DNA of 64,000 nt from Lyngbya sp. PCC 8106 (GTDB lineage: Bacteria > Cyanobacteriota > Cyanobacteriia > Cyanobacteriales > Microcoleaceae). The stretch spans positions 1-64,000 of the forward strand of contig NZ_AAVU01000017.1 in NCBI RefSeq assembly GCF_000169095.1. Direction: 5' to 3'. The notes beneath the pieces are model-generated. The model did no database searches and was not told where the DNA came from. It was given only the letters and a program-made list of their open reading frames with translations. The position numbers and the translations under genes are program-made. This document shows positions 43,456-52,962 of the stretch, in pieces; within the stretch, counting starts at the first letter, position 1; each line of letters opens with the position of its first letter.

Positions 43456-46400
43456 TTAAACAATTCCTTCAGAAGAATTAGTAGTTGTCGCACCAACTAA
43501 ACCGAAGGAAACTTGATACTCAAAGGCTTGATAGAAGTTGATTTGAGTCACTTCTTGAACCCCGTAGAATTGAGTCAACTCTGAAGCATTTGTGCTGATA
43601 AAGTTATCCAATTCTAACTCAGGATTTTCAGCCAAGAATTCATCGCTATAGGGGTCAATACCCTCTTCTAAACCTGCACCGAAACCAAACTCAACAACCT
43701 GACGGTTAGTAATTTCATCGAGAGGCTTACCGTAGAAATTGGTCAGCTTATCACCATTGTTTTCGATGTATTCATCAATGTCGTAGGAATCATCAGTTTC
43801 AACTCCATCTTCGAGGAATTGACCCTGCATTCCACCGATTAACTCATCATCTTCAACCTCACCACTTTCATCAGTATCAAGTTCTGCTTTGTTTTCCTCA
43901 ATTAACGCAGCATTTTCTTGTTTGAACCACTCCGTATCTAACAGAGAAGAAGTGCTGACACCTTGCGTTTCGGTGTAGTTGAAAGCCGCTTCGTAGTTGA
44001 AAGAATAAACCTGTTCAACCCGGTAGTTTTCAACCAGTTCTTCACCTAAACCGCGATAGTAATCGACGTTAACAAACTCTTGAACATCCAGTCCGATTTC
44101 AGAAGCCGTTTCGAGGATAAAGCCCTTGACCACTGAAACATCAAGTTCGGCAACTTGTTCAACAGAAATATCGAAGTGTTCAGCGATTTCTGACTGATAT
44201 TCTCCGATAAATCCGTGAACATCAACCGCAGACAATTCTAAGTTATTCGCCAAGCCGTAAGTTGAAGCGTGTTCAACAATTTGGCTTTCGCTGAGTTCAT
44301 TAACCGAGACACCGTAATTGGTTTCTAAAACGCTCTTTTGAGTGGATTTGTAGAACTCGACATCGACTTCTTCTTCCGCTACAAACTTGCTGTACAAACC
44401 ACCGACAACCATCTCAGAAGGAAGTTCTGCAACTTGTTCAACCGCTATTTCAAACCGTTCAGCGAGTTCATGTTTAAATTCTTCTTTCAGGTAGTCTTCA
44501 TCCACACAGTCAAGCGGGTTGATTCCGTTTTTCCATCCCTTACCGAACATGAACTTGATTAAGTCCTTATCGGGGATAGAGGCGATATCACCATCTCCGT
44601 CTTCCATGTCGTCGGTGTCATCCATATTGTCACCTACGTCATCATCGGAATCATCATCCATTTCGGAGTCATCATCCATTTCGGAGTCATCATCCATTTC
44701 ATCGGAGTCATCATCCATTTCAGAGTCATCATCCATTTCAGAGTCATCATCCATTTCAGAATCATCATCCATTTCAGAATCATCATCCATTTCAGAGTCA
44801 TCATCCATTTCAGAATCATCATCCATTTCGTGATAGAATTCGGCGATTTGTTCAGCGTTCTCTTTACGGTATTTGTCGAGGTCGATAGCGCTGTATTGTA
44901 CCTTCTCAACTTCAAGGATTTCTTTGAAGTCGCGACTGAAGCCAATATCAATCACCTGTTTAACATCGAGTTGAGAGATGTCAGTGACTTCAATTTCCAA
45001 GTCTGCGAACAATTGAGTTTGTTGTTCAACAGTTAACTGCGAAATTTGATATTTCAGGTAGTGAACATCGAGGTTAGCGAAAGTTTCATCCAAACCATCG
45101 AGAATGTCCGCATCCGTCAGAGGAGTCACTTCACCGCGCAGAACATTGTCTTCTGAGACTTCGGTGAATTCAGCAAGTTCGGTTGTCTGAGTTTGACGAA
45201 TATATTCGTAGTCAATTTCAGACTGAACCAGTTTGAGTTCGACGCTTTCAAATCCTTCACTTCCGGAGAGTTGAACCAGTTGTTGAGCAGTCAATTCATC
45301 AACAGTGGTAACTTCAACTTCGAGGATGGTATTAATTTGTTCGAGGGTAACGGTTCCTGCTTCAACTAAACCACTCAGTTGGAACTCAACATACTGTTCA
45401 TCAACTTCAACTGATTTAGCGACAGTCTCAACATCGAGTTGTTTGATGTATTCTAGAACATCCGCATCGGTGAAGGAAGCTTCTTCTGTTCCGTCATCGG
45501 TAGTTCCGTCATCGGTAGTTCCGTCATCGGTAGTTCCGTCATCGGTAGTTCCGTCATCGGTAGTTCCGTCATCGGTAGTTCCGTCATCGGTAGTTCCGTC
45601 GTCAGTGGTTCCATCATCAGTTGGAGGTTCAACAGTATCATCACCTTCATCACCGACAGCAGTATCATCACCTTCGTCTCCGACTACATCATCGCCTTCG
45701 CTATTTTCCGCAACGAACGTTTCAATGTCGGTTGCGAAAGTTGTGCTGAAGTATTCAATAACTTGTGCTTCGGTGATTTCAGCATCCGCTTCTAAGCTAA
45801 GAGCGGTAATAATATCTTCACCGTAGACAGAGACAACAAACTCTAAGTTAAACTCGGTCGGTACCGGTTCAATTGTTGTTTCTTCACCCAGAATTCCCTC
45901 GAACTCACTATCAGCAATTAACTGAGCAACTTGTTCGTCAGTCAGGCTATCAATATCCTCGACAGTCGTTAACTCAACGTCTAGAATTTCTGCAACACTG
46001 CTGAGATTTTCTTCAGTGATAACCTGAGTCAGTTGATAGCGAACGAAGTCATAATTAACGTCTTGTTCTCCATGTTCAACACTGACAACATTCGACTGAG
46101 TAAACCATTCTGTTGCTAATTCATCAGTGACTTCAGCTTCAGTAACTTCCGCATATTCAGCGATAGCAGTAACATTTGTTTCCGCCAAGAAGTCGAGAAT
46201 TTCACTGTCAGAAACCATCACCACTTCTTCACCTGTAATAGCGGCGATGTCAACATCGAGTGCTTCCGCAATCGCAGCAGCGTAAGTGGCTTTAACGTAT
46301 TCGAGGTCAACCAATCCTTCTAAGCTAAATTGTTCGCTGTGTTCAACTGCAAACTTGAAGATTTGATGAGAGGAAAGTTCAGAGATATCATCGACATCCT

Positions 46401-49400
46401 TGTAGAACTTTTTCAGTTCTTTTTCGAGGTCTTCACCAAATTTACCTTTGAATTCTTTGCTATCGAACCAGTTTAACTGACTGACATCAACGGCGCCTTC
46501 TTGTTCGTAGAGGTATTGAACAATTTGCAGTTTGCTAACTTCGGTAATAGACTCGACATTAAAGGTGGCTTGAACATCGCCTTCAAAGGTGTGACGGAAG
46601 TAGTCATAGTCAATATCTTGAGACAAACCACCGACTACAAAATCAATGACAACCTTGGCATCAAGTGTGCTAACTTCGGTGACTTCAATGTTGTAGAAAG
46701 CCGCGATTTTTTCAGCGAACTCTTGGCGGTAAACTTCGACTGTTTCTTCTTCGATGTAAGTTGAAAGGTCAATTCCTTGTTCCAAGCCAACCGTAACCAT
46801 GTACTTGTAGACTTGTTCGGAACTGATTAAACCAACGTTGCTAACTTCAAAGAAACTGGTCAGTGCTGAAGCATTTTCCGTGCGATAAACTTCAATTTGG
46901 AATGCAGAGAGTTGTTGTTCGGGTTCAAAGTTATCAGCCAAGAAGTATTTTTTGAGGTCTTCGAGAGTTAGGTCTTTTTCTTTCTTACCAATAGACTCTG
47001 CAAAATCTTTCAGTTCATCTTTAAATTGCTTGCGAACCCATTTTTCATCGATGAAGGGATGCTTTCCACCGAAGACAAATTCCAAGGTTTCATCAACGGT
47101 AACATCTGTACCGAATTGAACTTCTAAAGCTTCTTTGTAGACATCTTTGAGGTATTCAACATCAACAACTTGTTTCAAGATTCCAAGTTTTAAACCTTCG
47201 CCTTTTAAGAAGGCTTTGAGTTGACCATCAGTTAAGTCATCAAGGTCTTTAACTCCACCTTTGAAGAAGTCTTTGACATCTTTCTCAAATTCTTTGAATT
47301 CTTTCTTAAATTCTTTCCGCAGTTTCTTGAAGTCAATTTCAGAACTGCTTAACTCTTGGTCAAGAACAAAGAACTTAATTTGAGAAACTTCTAAGCTGCT
47401 GACTGCCTCGATTTCAACACTGTAGAATTGAGCGAGTTGTTCCGCATATTTAACCTTGCAGTAGTCAACATCAACCTCAATTTCTAAGTTGGCACTATCG
47501 AGAATATTTTCATCACTGAGTTCGCTGGTATTCTCAACATCAACTTCTTCGCGAATCTTGTCGCCGTATTGTTTCTTGATGAATTTGAAGTCTAAGAAAG
47601 CAGAAGTATTTTTACCTTCTTTAATTCCTTTTTCTTCGAGATATTCAAGAATTTGTTCAGGAGTTGCATTTTCTCCCAGTTCTTCAGTTAGTTCTTCACC
47701 ATGAATGGCTTTGAGATAATCAAAGTTAACTTTCGGGGAAGGACTCTTACCTTTACCGACAACTTCGTCTTGAACGAACTTGATTAAATCGCCTAACTTC
47801 AGTCCTTCAACAGATTCAACGGAGAAGAAATCTTTGAGTTCAGCGTCAAATTCCTTCAACAGTTTATCAACATCAAAGAACTTAGAAAGTTTGACTCCTT
47901 TCAGGTCAGCCAAGTCTTTTGTGACTAACAAGTCTTGTAGTTCTGCGTTGCTAATTTCGCTGTCGATACCGAGTTGTTCAAGCAGGTTAGCGTTACCTTT
48001 AACAACTTTGACATCTAGATAAACGTTAGATGGGGGTTCTACATCATCGGGAGTTTCACCCTCATCGGGAGTTTCACCCTCATCGGGAGTTTCACCGTTA
48101 TCGGGAGTTTCACCGTTATCGGGAGTTTCACCGTTATCGGGAGTTTCACCATTATCGGGAGTTTCACCATTATCGGGAGTTTCACCCTCATCGGGAACAT
48201 TCACATCATCGGGAACATTCACATCAGGAACTTCTCCCACAATATCGTCGCCACCTTCACTACCCACGTCGGAGTCGTCGCTATTATCTCCTGCGATTAC
48301 ATCACCATCGTCGGTATTATCATCGTCTTGATTGTCGTCTTGATTGTCGTCTTGATTGTCGTCTTGATTGTCGTCTTGATTGTCGTCTTGGTCGTCGCTA
48401 CCATCATCAACGTTATCATCACCACCATCAACAGGAATATCGTTACCGTCGGTGTTATCATCGCCTGTCGCAATTAAGTTGAAGTTGCTAACAATAGACT
48501 CAACTAATTGTTCGATATCTAACTCAGCGAGGGTGGAAATTCCGAGAACTTCTAGAACTTTAGAAACTGAGAATGAGAAGCTAAATTCACGATTTTCAAG
48601 GCGTCCAAACTGTAACCAGTGGTCAACGGCTGTAATTTGACCCGACTGAACAAAATCAACGAGTTCTTGGTTCAGTTGTAGGTATTCGCTAACTTTAAAG
48701 AAGTTGCTAAATTCCCGTCTTTCTTTTTTACCAAACTTATTAAAATGCTTAAACAGACTGAATTGACCACCTTGAACAAAGGATTCTAAATCAGAGTTCA
48801 AGCTGAGGTATTCACTCGGTTTAAAGAAGTCACCGCATTCGCGTTGTTCGTATTGTCCAAATTTGAGGAAGTGACGGAAACCACTTACAAATTTACCTTG
48901 ACCTTGGAAGACGTTATCGATGTCAGTGTTCTTTTCTAGGTATTTCTTGACACTAAATAAGCTGTTAAACTCCCGTCCCTCTTCTAAACCAAATTCGAGG
49001 AAGTGTGAGAGTAAACTCTGACGACTGACAACTTGAGAGACATCAACGTTTTTCTCGGCGTATTCGGTGATATTAAAAGAGTAACTAAATTCCCGACCTT
49101 CAAATTTACCAAACTCCATGAAGTGGGCTTTCGCATCCAGTTGACCTGCTTCTACTAGGGTCTTGATGTCGGAGTTGAATTCTAGGTAAGCGTCTACATC
49201 AAATAATTCGTCTAGGATATCATCTGTTGCTTCTGTATCATCCATTTCAACTCCGGTTTGTACCCCTTCTTCGGGAAGTTCAGAAATGGGGCCTGCGCCG
49301 TCTCCAATTCCGCCATCAGGTTCAACGGGGATGGGGGTCATGTCGTCCATGTTGTCCATGTTGTCCATGTTGTCCATGTCGTCTGAGGTGACATCTACAG

Positions 49401-49608
49401 GTTCGTCCATGTCTTCCATGTCTTCCATGTCGTCCATGTCTTCTATGTCATCCATGTTGTCCATGTTGTCCATGTCTTCCATGTCATCATCTCCCGTTAC
49501 CACATCAACAGACTCAACGGTTTCTGTGGGGATGGTTTGGGTTTCTTCGTTTACAGGAAGGCCTGTTAAAGGGTCTAAAATCAAGTCGTCCATAATTAAG
49601 TCGTCCAT
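43456..49608 (-). CDS. Giant acidic modular repeat protein (2050 aa), family not recognised
   Basis: Start MDDLIMDDLILDPLTG with GAGG about 9 nt upstream. Residues 40-90: Met/Asp-rich low complexity. Residues ~135-345: five repeats of about 40-45 residues, pattern Y-L-x-x-N-x-D-L ... HFxxFGxxExREFS. Residues ~380-527: Asp/Asn and PDNGET linkers. From ~528 to the end: about twenty helical modules of 50-60 residues with a core like ELAxFYxVxVxxVxELsxxQVVeF, broken by two more acidic linkers (near 1303-1375, DDGTT; near 1593-1676, EMDDDS). No signal peptide, membrane helix, RTX or catalytic motif is visible. An extracellular or surface structural role is a guess from composition. The ORF is intact over its whole length. 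Confidence 0.85.
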   Translation of the reverse strand: MDDLIMDDLILDPLTGLPVNEETQTIPTETVESVDVVTGDDDMEDMDNMDNMDDIEDMDDMEDMEDMDEPVDVTSDDMDNMDNMDNMDDMTPIPVEPDGGIGDGAGPISELPEEGVQTGVEMDDTEATDDILDELFDVDAYLEFNSDIKTLVEAGQLDAKAHFMEFGKFEGREFSYSFNITEYAEKNVDVSQVVSRQSLLSHFLEFGLEEGREFNSLFSVKKYLEKNTDIDNVFQGQGKFVSGFRHFLKFGQYEQRECGDFFKPSEYLSLNSDLESFVQGGQFSLFKHFNKFGKKERREFSNFFKVSEYLQLNQELVDFVQSGQITAVDHWLQFGRLENREFSFSFSVSKVLEVLGISTLAELDIEQLVESIVSNFNLIATGDDNTDGNDIPVDGGDDNVDDGSDDQDDNQDDNQDDNQDDNQDDNQDDDNTDDGDVIAGDNSDDSDVGSEGGDDIVGEVPDVNVPDDVNVPDEGETPDNGETPDNGETPDNGETPDNGETPDNGETPDEGETPDEGETPDDVEPPSNVYLDVKVVKGNANLLEQLGIDSEISNAELQDLLVTKDLADLKGVKLSKFFDVDKLLKEFDAELKDFFSVESVEGLKLGDLIKFVQDEVVGKGKSPSPKVNFDYLKAIHGEELTEELGENATPEQILEYLEEKGIKEGKNTSAFLDFKFIKKQYGDKIREEVDVENTSELSDENILDSANLEIEVDVDYCKVKYAEQLAQFYSVEIEAVSSLEVSQIKFFVLDQELSSSEIDFKKLRKEFKKEFKEFEKDVKDFFKGGVKDLDDLTDGQLKAFLKGEGLKLGILKQVVDVEYLKDVYKEALEVQFGTDVTVDETLEFVFGGKHPFIDEKWVRKQFKDELKDFAESIGKKEKDLTLEDLKKYFLADNFEPEQQLSAFQIEVYRTENASALTSFFEVSNVGLISSEQVYKYMVTVGLEQGIDLSTYIEEETVEVYRQEFAEKIAAFYNIEVTEVSTLDAKVVIDFVVGGLSQDIDYDYFRHTFEGDVQATFNVESITEVSKLQIVQYLYEQEGAVDVSQLNWFDSKEFKGKFGEDLEKELKKFYKDVDDISELSSHQIFKFAVEHSEQFSLEGLVDLEYVKATYAAAIAEALDVDIAAITGEEVVMVSDSEILDFLAETNVTAIAEYAEVTEAEVTDELATEWFTQSNVVSVEHGEQDVNYDFVRYQLTQVITEENLSSVAEILDVELTTVEDIDSLTDEQVAQLIADSEFEGILGEETTIEPVPTEFNLEFVVSVYGEDIITALSLEADAEITEAQVIEYFSTTFATDIETFVAENSEGDDVVGDEGDDTAVGDEGDDTVEPPTDDGTTDDGTTDDGTTDDGTTDDGTTDDGTTDDGTTDDGTTDDGTEEASFTDADVLEYIKQLDVETVAKSVEVDEQYVEFQLSGLVEAGTVTLEQINTILEVEVTTVDELTAQQLVQLSGSEGFESVELKLVQSEIDYEYIRQTQTTELAEFTEVSEDNVLRGEVTPLTDADILDGLDETFANLDVHYLKYQISQLTVEQQTQLFADLEIEVTDISQLDVKQVIDIGFSRDFKEILEVEKVQYSAIDLDKYRKENAEQIAEFYHEMDDDSEMDDDSEMDDDSEMDDDSEMDDDSEMDDDSEMDDDSDEMDDDSEMDDDSEMDDDSDDDVGDNMDDTDDMEDGDGDIASIPDKDLIKFMFGKGWKNGINPLDCVDEDYLKEEFKHELAERFEIAVEQVAELPSEMVVGGLYSKFVAEEEVDVEFYKSTQKSVLETNYGVSVNELSESQIVEHASTYGLANNLELSAVDVHGFIGEYQSEIAEHFDISVEQVAELDVSVVKGFILETASEIGLDVQEFVNVDYYRGLGEELVENYRVEQVYSFNYEAAFNYTETQGVSTSSLLDTEWFKQENAALIEENKAELDTDESGEVEDDELIGGMQGQFLEDGVETDDSYDIDEYIENNGDKLTNFYGKPLDEITNRQVVEFGFGAGLEEGIDPYSDEFLAENPELELDNFISTNASELTQFYGVQEVTQINFYQAFEYQVSFGLVGATTTNSSEGIV
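44641..44829. repeat. 18-bp tandem array coding EMDDDS
   Basis: About ten copies of an 18-bp unit, with one 3-bp insertion, coding EMDDDS inside the giant gene. Silent changes (E codon GAG/GAA context) show partial ageing. Confidence 0.9.
45488..45622. repeat. 15-bp tandem array coding DDGTT
   Basis: About nine copies of a 15-bp unit (plus strand TCATCGGTAGTTCCG), most of them identical, coding T-D-D-G-T on the minus strand within the giant gene. Confidence 0.92.
48047..48198. repeat. 18-bp tandem array coding GETPDN/GETPDE
   Basis: About eight copies of an 18-bp unit (plus strand ATCGGGAGTTTCACC plus a variable codon), switching between Asn and Glu at one position. Confidence 0.92.
48323..48400. 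repeat. 12-bp tandem array coding QDDN
   Basis: Five or more copies of TTGATTGTCGTC, coding Q-D-D-N on the minus strand, in the first acidic linker of the giant gene. Confidence 0.9.
49337..49490. repeat. 9-bp arrays coding DNM/EDM/DDM
   Basis: Two blocks of GTCCATGTT / TTCCATGTC / GTCCATGTC units code the Met/Asp-rich N-terminal region (about residues 40-90) of the giant protein. Confidence 0.88.
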
Positions 49609-50402
49609 AGCTAGAATCCTCTACTTAAATTGCAAAAACTTTACTGAAAAAAATCTGTAGATTAGTGACTGAAAGGGATTTACTTCTCCCCTCTCAACTT
49701 CAGTCAGACTATAAGGGTTTGTTGGGTTAATAAAGACTCAGAGTTTAGTTTTTATTGTCTGAGTTGCAAGCATAAATTTGTTGCCTCCTTTCTGCTTTAA
49801 GTTGTAAGCTCTCATCTTTTATAATTTCATCTGAGGTCTCACACCGAACTTTTTGTTCTCTACCCTGATTCTAATAAACACTTTTAAGATCTCTATGAGG
49901 GTCAGATGAGAAGTTTTTTATGATTCCTATTCAACCCATACACTCAATTGTTACATCTGGAATGAATAGTGGCATCCGTTAAAATACTGAACTTTTAAAT
50001 CGATAAGAAAAAGGCTTGCAATGACGTTTTAACAGGGATTTTAGCCTTAAAACCTAAGTGATAGTTAGAATTAACTAGGGGAATTTACGTAATTATACTG
50101 AGGTCTGCAAGTGATAATTGTGTCATCCAAAATTTGTGCAATACGAAAATAAGTCACTCCTGTTTATATTGAAATTTATGAGTAGGAATGACTTGAAAAG
50201 AAAAGTTGATGAATTGTAAAGTTTCTTGTAAAAAGAAGCAAAAAAACTACAGCATTAATCGAGCTTCAGTCTCTATCTTTCGATAGATTTCAGAAGATTG
50301 TTAGGGTCACAAGTTTTAGCGAATCTGATCCGAATCCTGAAGTCAGAACCCTTCTATCGGAGACGTAATTTTTAAAGTTAGGTTCCTCAATATTCTTTGA
50401 TC
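49609..50402. other. Long AT-rich leader region upstream of the giant gene
   Basis: 794 bp without ORF between two minus-strand genes. ACTCAGA (49736-49742) and TCTGAGT (49758-49764) form a 7-bp stem with a 15-nt loop in the probable 5' leader. I found no convincing promoter pair. The size suggests regulated expression. Confidence 0.4.
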
Positions 50403-51071
50403 TTAGGGGCAAAGGCGATAACCCATTCCTCTAACGGTTTCAATGCGATTCCCGCCCAATTTTTTCCGTAAATATCCAACATAAACATCAACAATATTCG
50501 ATCCGGGATCGTAATCATAACCCCAAACGCGATCAAGGAGTTGTTCTCGACTCATCACTTGTTCAGGATGACGCATCAACGTTTCCAGAAGCTGAAATTC
50601 TTTAGCTGACAGTTTGATGGGACAATCAGCGACTTGGGCTTGACGAGTATACAAGTCTAGCAAAATATCCCCTGCGGTTAATACCCGTTCCTCTTTAACA
50701 GGTGAGAGAGTCTGATGACGTAAGCGGGCGCGTACTCTCGCTAACAACTCCGCAAAGCGAAAGGGCTTAGTGACATAATCATCGGCGCCTTCTTCCAAAC
50801 CTGCAACCTTATCTTCGATATCATCACGAGCGGTTAAGATAATGATGGGTACTTTCTCTCCCTGGCCCCGTAACTGTTTCAAGATTTGAAAGCCATCCTG
50901 ATGAGGAAGATTTAAATCCAGGATAAGCAAGTCAAATTGACTTCCCAATGCTTTTTGTAAAGCATCAAGGCCATCATTGGCGACTGTAATAGTAAAGCCG
51001 TTGGCTTTTAGCCCTTTCTCTAAAAAGGCAGCGATACGAGGTTCATCTTCAGCGATCAAAATCCGGCTCAT
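50403..51071 (-). CDS. OmpR/PhoB-family response regulator
   Basis: 222 residues. The receiver domain has acidic residues at 8-10 (EDE), phosphoacceptor D52 in LILDLNLP, and K near YVTKPF. The C-terminal winged helix carries LSAKEFQLLETLMRHPEQV and YLRKKLGGNRIETVRGMGYR. Full-length and apparently functional. No partner kinase is adjacent, so it is an orphan here. It is upstream of the giant gene on the same strand, separated by 794 bp. Confidence 0.92.
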   Translation of the reverse strand: MSRILIAEDEPRIAAFLEKGLKANGFTITVANDGLDALQKALGSQFDLLILDLNLPHQDGFQILKQLRGQGEKVPIIILTARDDIEDKVAGLEEGADDYVTKPFRFAELLARVRARLRHQTLSPVKEERVLTAGDILLDLYTRQAQVADCPIKLSAKEFQLLETLMRHPEQVMSREQLLDRVWGYDYDPGSNIVDVYVGYLRKKLGGNRIETVRGMGYRLCP

Positions 51072-51719
51072 TAGACAGAACTTCCTTCAGGAGAATGATT
51101 TCAAAATAATTGATCAAAACAAATGCTGTCTGTGAAATCCTCAAGATGCAGCCCTGTTTGTTTGAATCGCTCTGAATCAAAATCTATATTCTGTGACAGT
51201 TTACCTTTTGTTCTCAGCATCTTGAGCAGTAACCTCAACTCTAAAGTGAACGGATGCAGCTTCTCTTTGTTTTTTATCGGTAGATGCTTTGTCTGCCTTG
51301 GGGTTCACACCCTATGGGGTCTATCGATTCCATCATAACTCTCATTCGGACTTGTGAGATCAATGATTCACCAAAGAAAATGAAATGAGTCCCGACGGAT
51401 ACCAGATATAGCACTACGCAAATTGGTTAGGACATTTCTAAATTCTGAAACCCTTTCATAGTCTGCTGTTCCCTGTTCCCTGTTCCCTATTCCCTAGCGC
51501 GTAGCGCCATACATAGACACAATTCCCCTGACTCTTAGCTTGCCCAATCACCTCGCTAAAATATCAACTCTTGTAGTTATACGACTCAGAAATTAATTTT
51601 TCTCAACGAATAGTCGGTTTTCCTTACCTGATGTCTGCCGTTGAACCCCTCCGGGTTGTGTTGAATCTCTTAAAATATCAAGTGATGTCAACAAAGGCAG
51701 TCCCCAATAGAAGCGCAAA
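51072..51719. other. Intergenic region with heptad repeats
   Basis: About 650 bp between divergent genes. At about 51467-51500 the heptad TGTTCCC / TATTCCC is repeated four times, followed by AGCGCGTAGCGCC, a short palindrome-like motif common as dispersed repeats in cyanobacteria. A 71-codon ORF on the plus strand shows no protein-like features and is not called. Confidence 0.5.
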
Positions 51720-52739
51720 ATGACACCTGCCATCTTAATTGAAAAACTGCAAAAACGTTATGGTTCTGTAGAGGCCGTCAAAGAAGTCTCTATGGAGGTC
51801 AAACCGGGGGAAATCTTCGGTTTACTCGGCCCCAACGGTGCGGGTAAAACCACGACTCTACGGGCCTTGTGTACGTTAATCACTCCGGATTCGGGTCGTC
51901 TGGAAGTCTCAGGGGTGAATGTGGTCGAAAAGCCCCGACAAGCCAGACAACGCCTGGGTTATGTGTCTCAAGAAGTCGCCTTAGACAAGGTGCTAACGGG
52001 TCGTGAACACCTACAACTGCAAGCGGCATTGTACCATCTGCCTCGGCCAATGATTAAAGATCGCATTGCCAAAGCGATCAATTTATTGGGTTTAGCAGAA
52101 TGGGCCGACCAAAAAAGCGGTACCTATTCCGGCGGTATTCGCAAACGTCTCGACTTGGCGGCCGGCCTTCTCCATCAACCGGATGTGTTGGTTTTAGATG
52201 AACCAACGGTAGGCTTGGATATCGAAAGCCGAGTAGCGGTTTGGGATTTTCTGCGTCAGTTGCGTCAAGCGGGAACAACTGTGTTGATTACCAGCCACTA
52301 TTTAGAAGAAGTAGACGCTTTGGCTGATCGCGTGGCAATTATTGATCAAGGGGTTGTGATTGCCACAGGAACTCCTTCTCAACTCAAAGATCAAGTTGGA
52401 GGCGATCGCATTACCCTCAGAATTCGGGAGTTTTCGCCGTGGGAGGAAGCCGAAAAAGCAAAATCTCTCCTCGAATCTTTACCGTTTGTGACTGAAGCCA
52501 TTATTAATACCGCCCAAGGGAATTCTCTGAACTTGGTTGTTCAACCTCAAAGTGATGCGTTGTTATCAGTACAACAGGCGTTAAAAGATGCGGACTTACC
52601 GACGTTTGGGATCGCCCAATCTCGACCCAGTTTGGATGATGTTTATCTAGCGGCGACGGGTCGAACCCTGATGGATGCGGAACTAGCGGGGGTGGCCTTA
52701 CGTGACCCTAAAGCGGAGAAAAAACAGAATATGCGTTAA
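51720..52739 (+). CDS. ABC transporter ATP-binding protein, DrrA-like
   Basis: 339 residues: Walker A GPNGAGKTT, signature YSGGIRKRLDLAAGLL, Walker B VLVLDEPTVGLD and the H-loop SHYLEEVDALADR. The longer C-terminal region, with SRPSLDDVYLAATG near the end, is typical of the DrrA type. With the downstream permease it forms a drug- or lipid-exporting ABC-2 transporter. 223 bp separate the two genes. Confidence 0.93.
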   Translation: MTPAILIEKLQKRYGSVEAVKEVSMEVKPGEIFGLLGPNGAGKTTTLRALCTLITPDSGRLEVSGVNVVEKPRQARQRLGYVSQEVALDKVLTGREHLQLQAALYHLPRPMIKDRIAKAINLLGLAEWADQKSGTYSGGIRKRLDLAAGLLHQPDVLVLDEPTVGLDIESRVAVWDFLRQLRQAGTTVLITSHYLEEVDALADRVAIIDQGVVIATGTPSQLKDQVGGDRITLRIREFSPWEEAEKAKSLLESLPFVTEAIINTAQGNSLNLVVQPQSDALLSVQQALKDADLPTFGIAQSRPSLDDVYLAATGRTLMDAELAGVALRDPKAEKKQNMR

Positions 52740-52741
52740 AG

Positions 52742-52840
52742 TTAGGCAACAGGCAACAGGGAACAGGCAACAGCGGTGCGACTAGGCGCGATGTTCCATC
52801 CGCTCTGCGTAAAGCGCACCAAGAGAGGCAACAGGCAAGA
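52742..52840. repeat. GGCAACA/GGGAACA heptad repeats between ABC genes
   Basis: The heptads GGCAACA and GGGAACA recur at 52744-52770 and again near 52827, with a GGCGCGATGTTCC... GCGTAAAGCGC palindromic part between. They are the opposite-strand version of the repeats at about 51467-51500. Confidence 0.7.
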
Positions 52841-52962
52841 GGTAATTCTAAACTTCTGAACTCCTGAACCCCCAACATTGAAGGCATTGGTTTTTAGAGA
52901 GAATTAATCGATTAAACGTCTTGCTGAAATTTGTAAAAAAGTTGTAACGAGATCTTGTAAAT

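Noticed and set aside
44641..44829. Possible CRISPR-like array
   Set aside because: The 18-bp units are directly adjacent with no unique spacers and stay in frame; it is a coding minisatellite.
44519..44833. Plus-strand Ser-rich ORF inside the giant gene
   Set aside because: It is the antisense of the EMDDDS repeat array; regular repeats give open frames on both strands.
45305..45826. Plus-strand 173-codon ORF with SVVPS repeats
   Set aside because: Antisense of the DDGTT array in the giant gene, with no ribosome-binding site.
48030..48482. Plus-strand His/Arg/Tyr-rich ORF
   Set aside because: Antisense of acidic linker repeats; composition is a by-product of the repeats.
51123..51338. 71-codon plus-strand ORF upstream of the ABC genes
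   Set aside because: No ribosome-binding site, odd composition and no conserved features.
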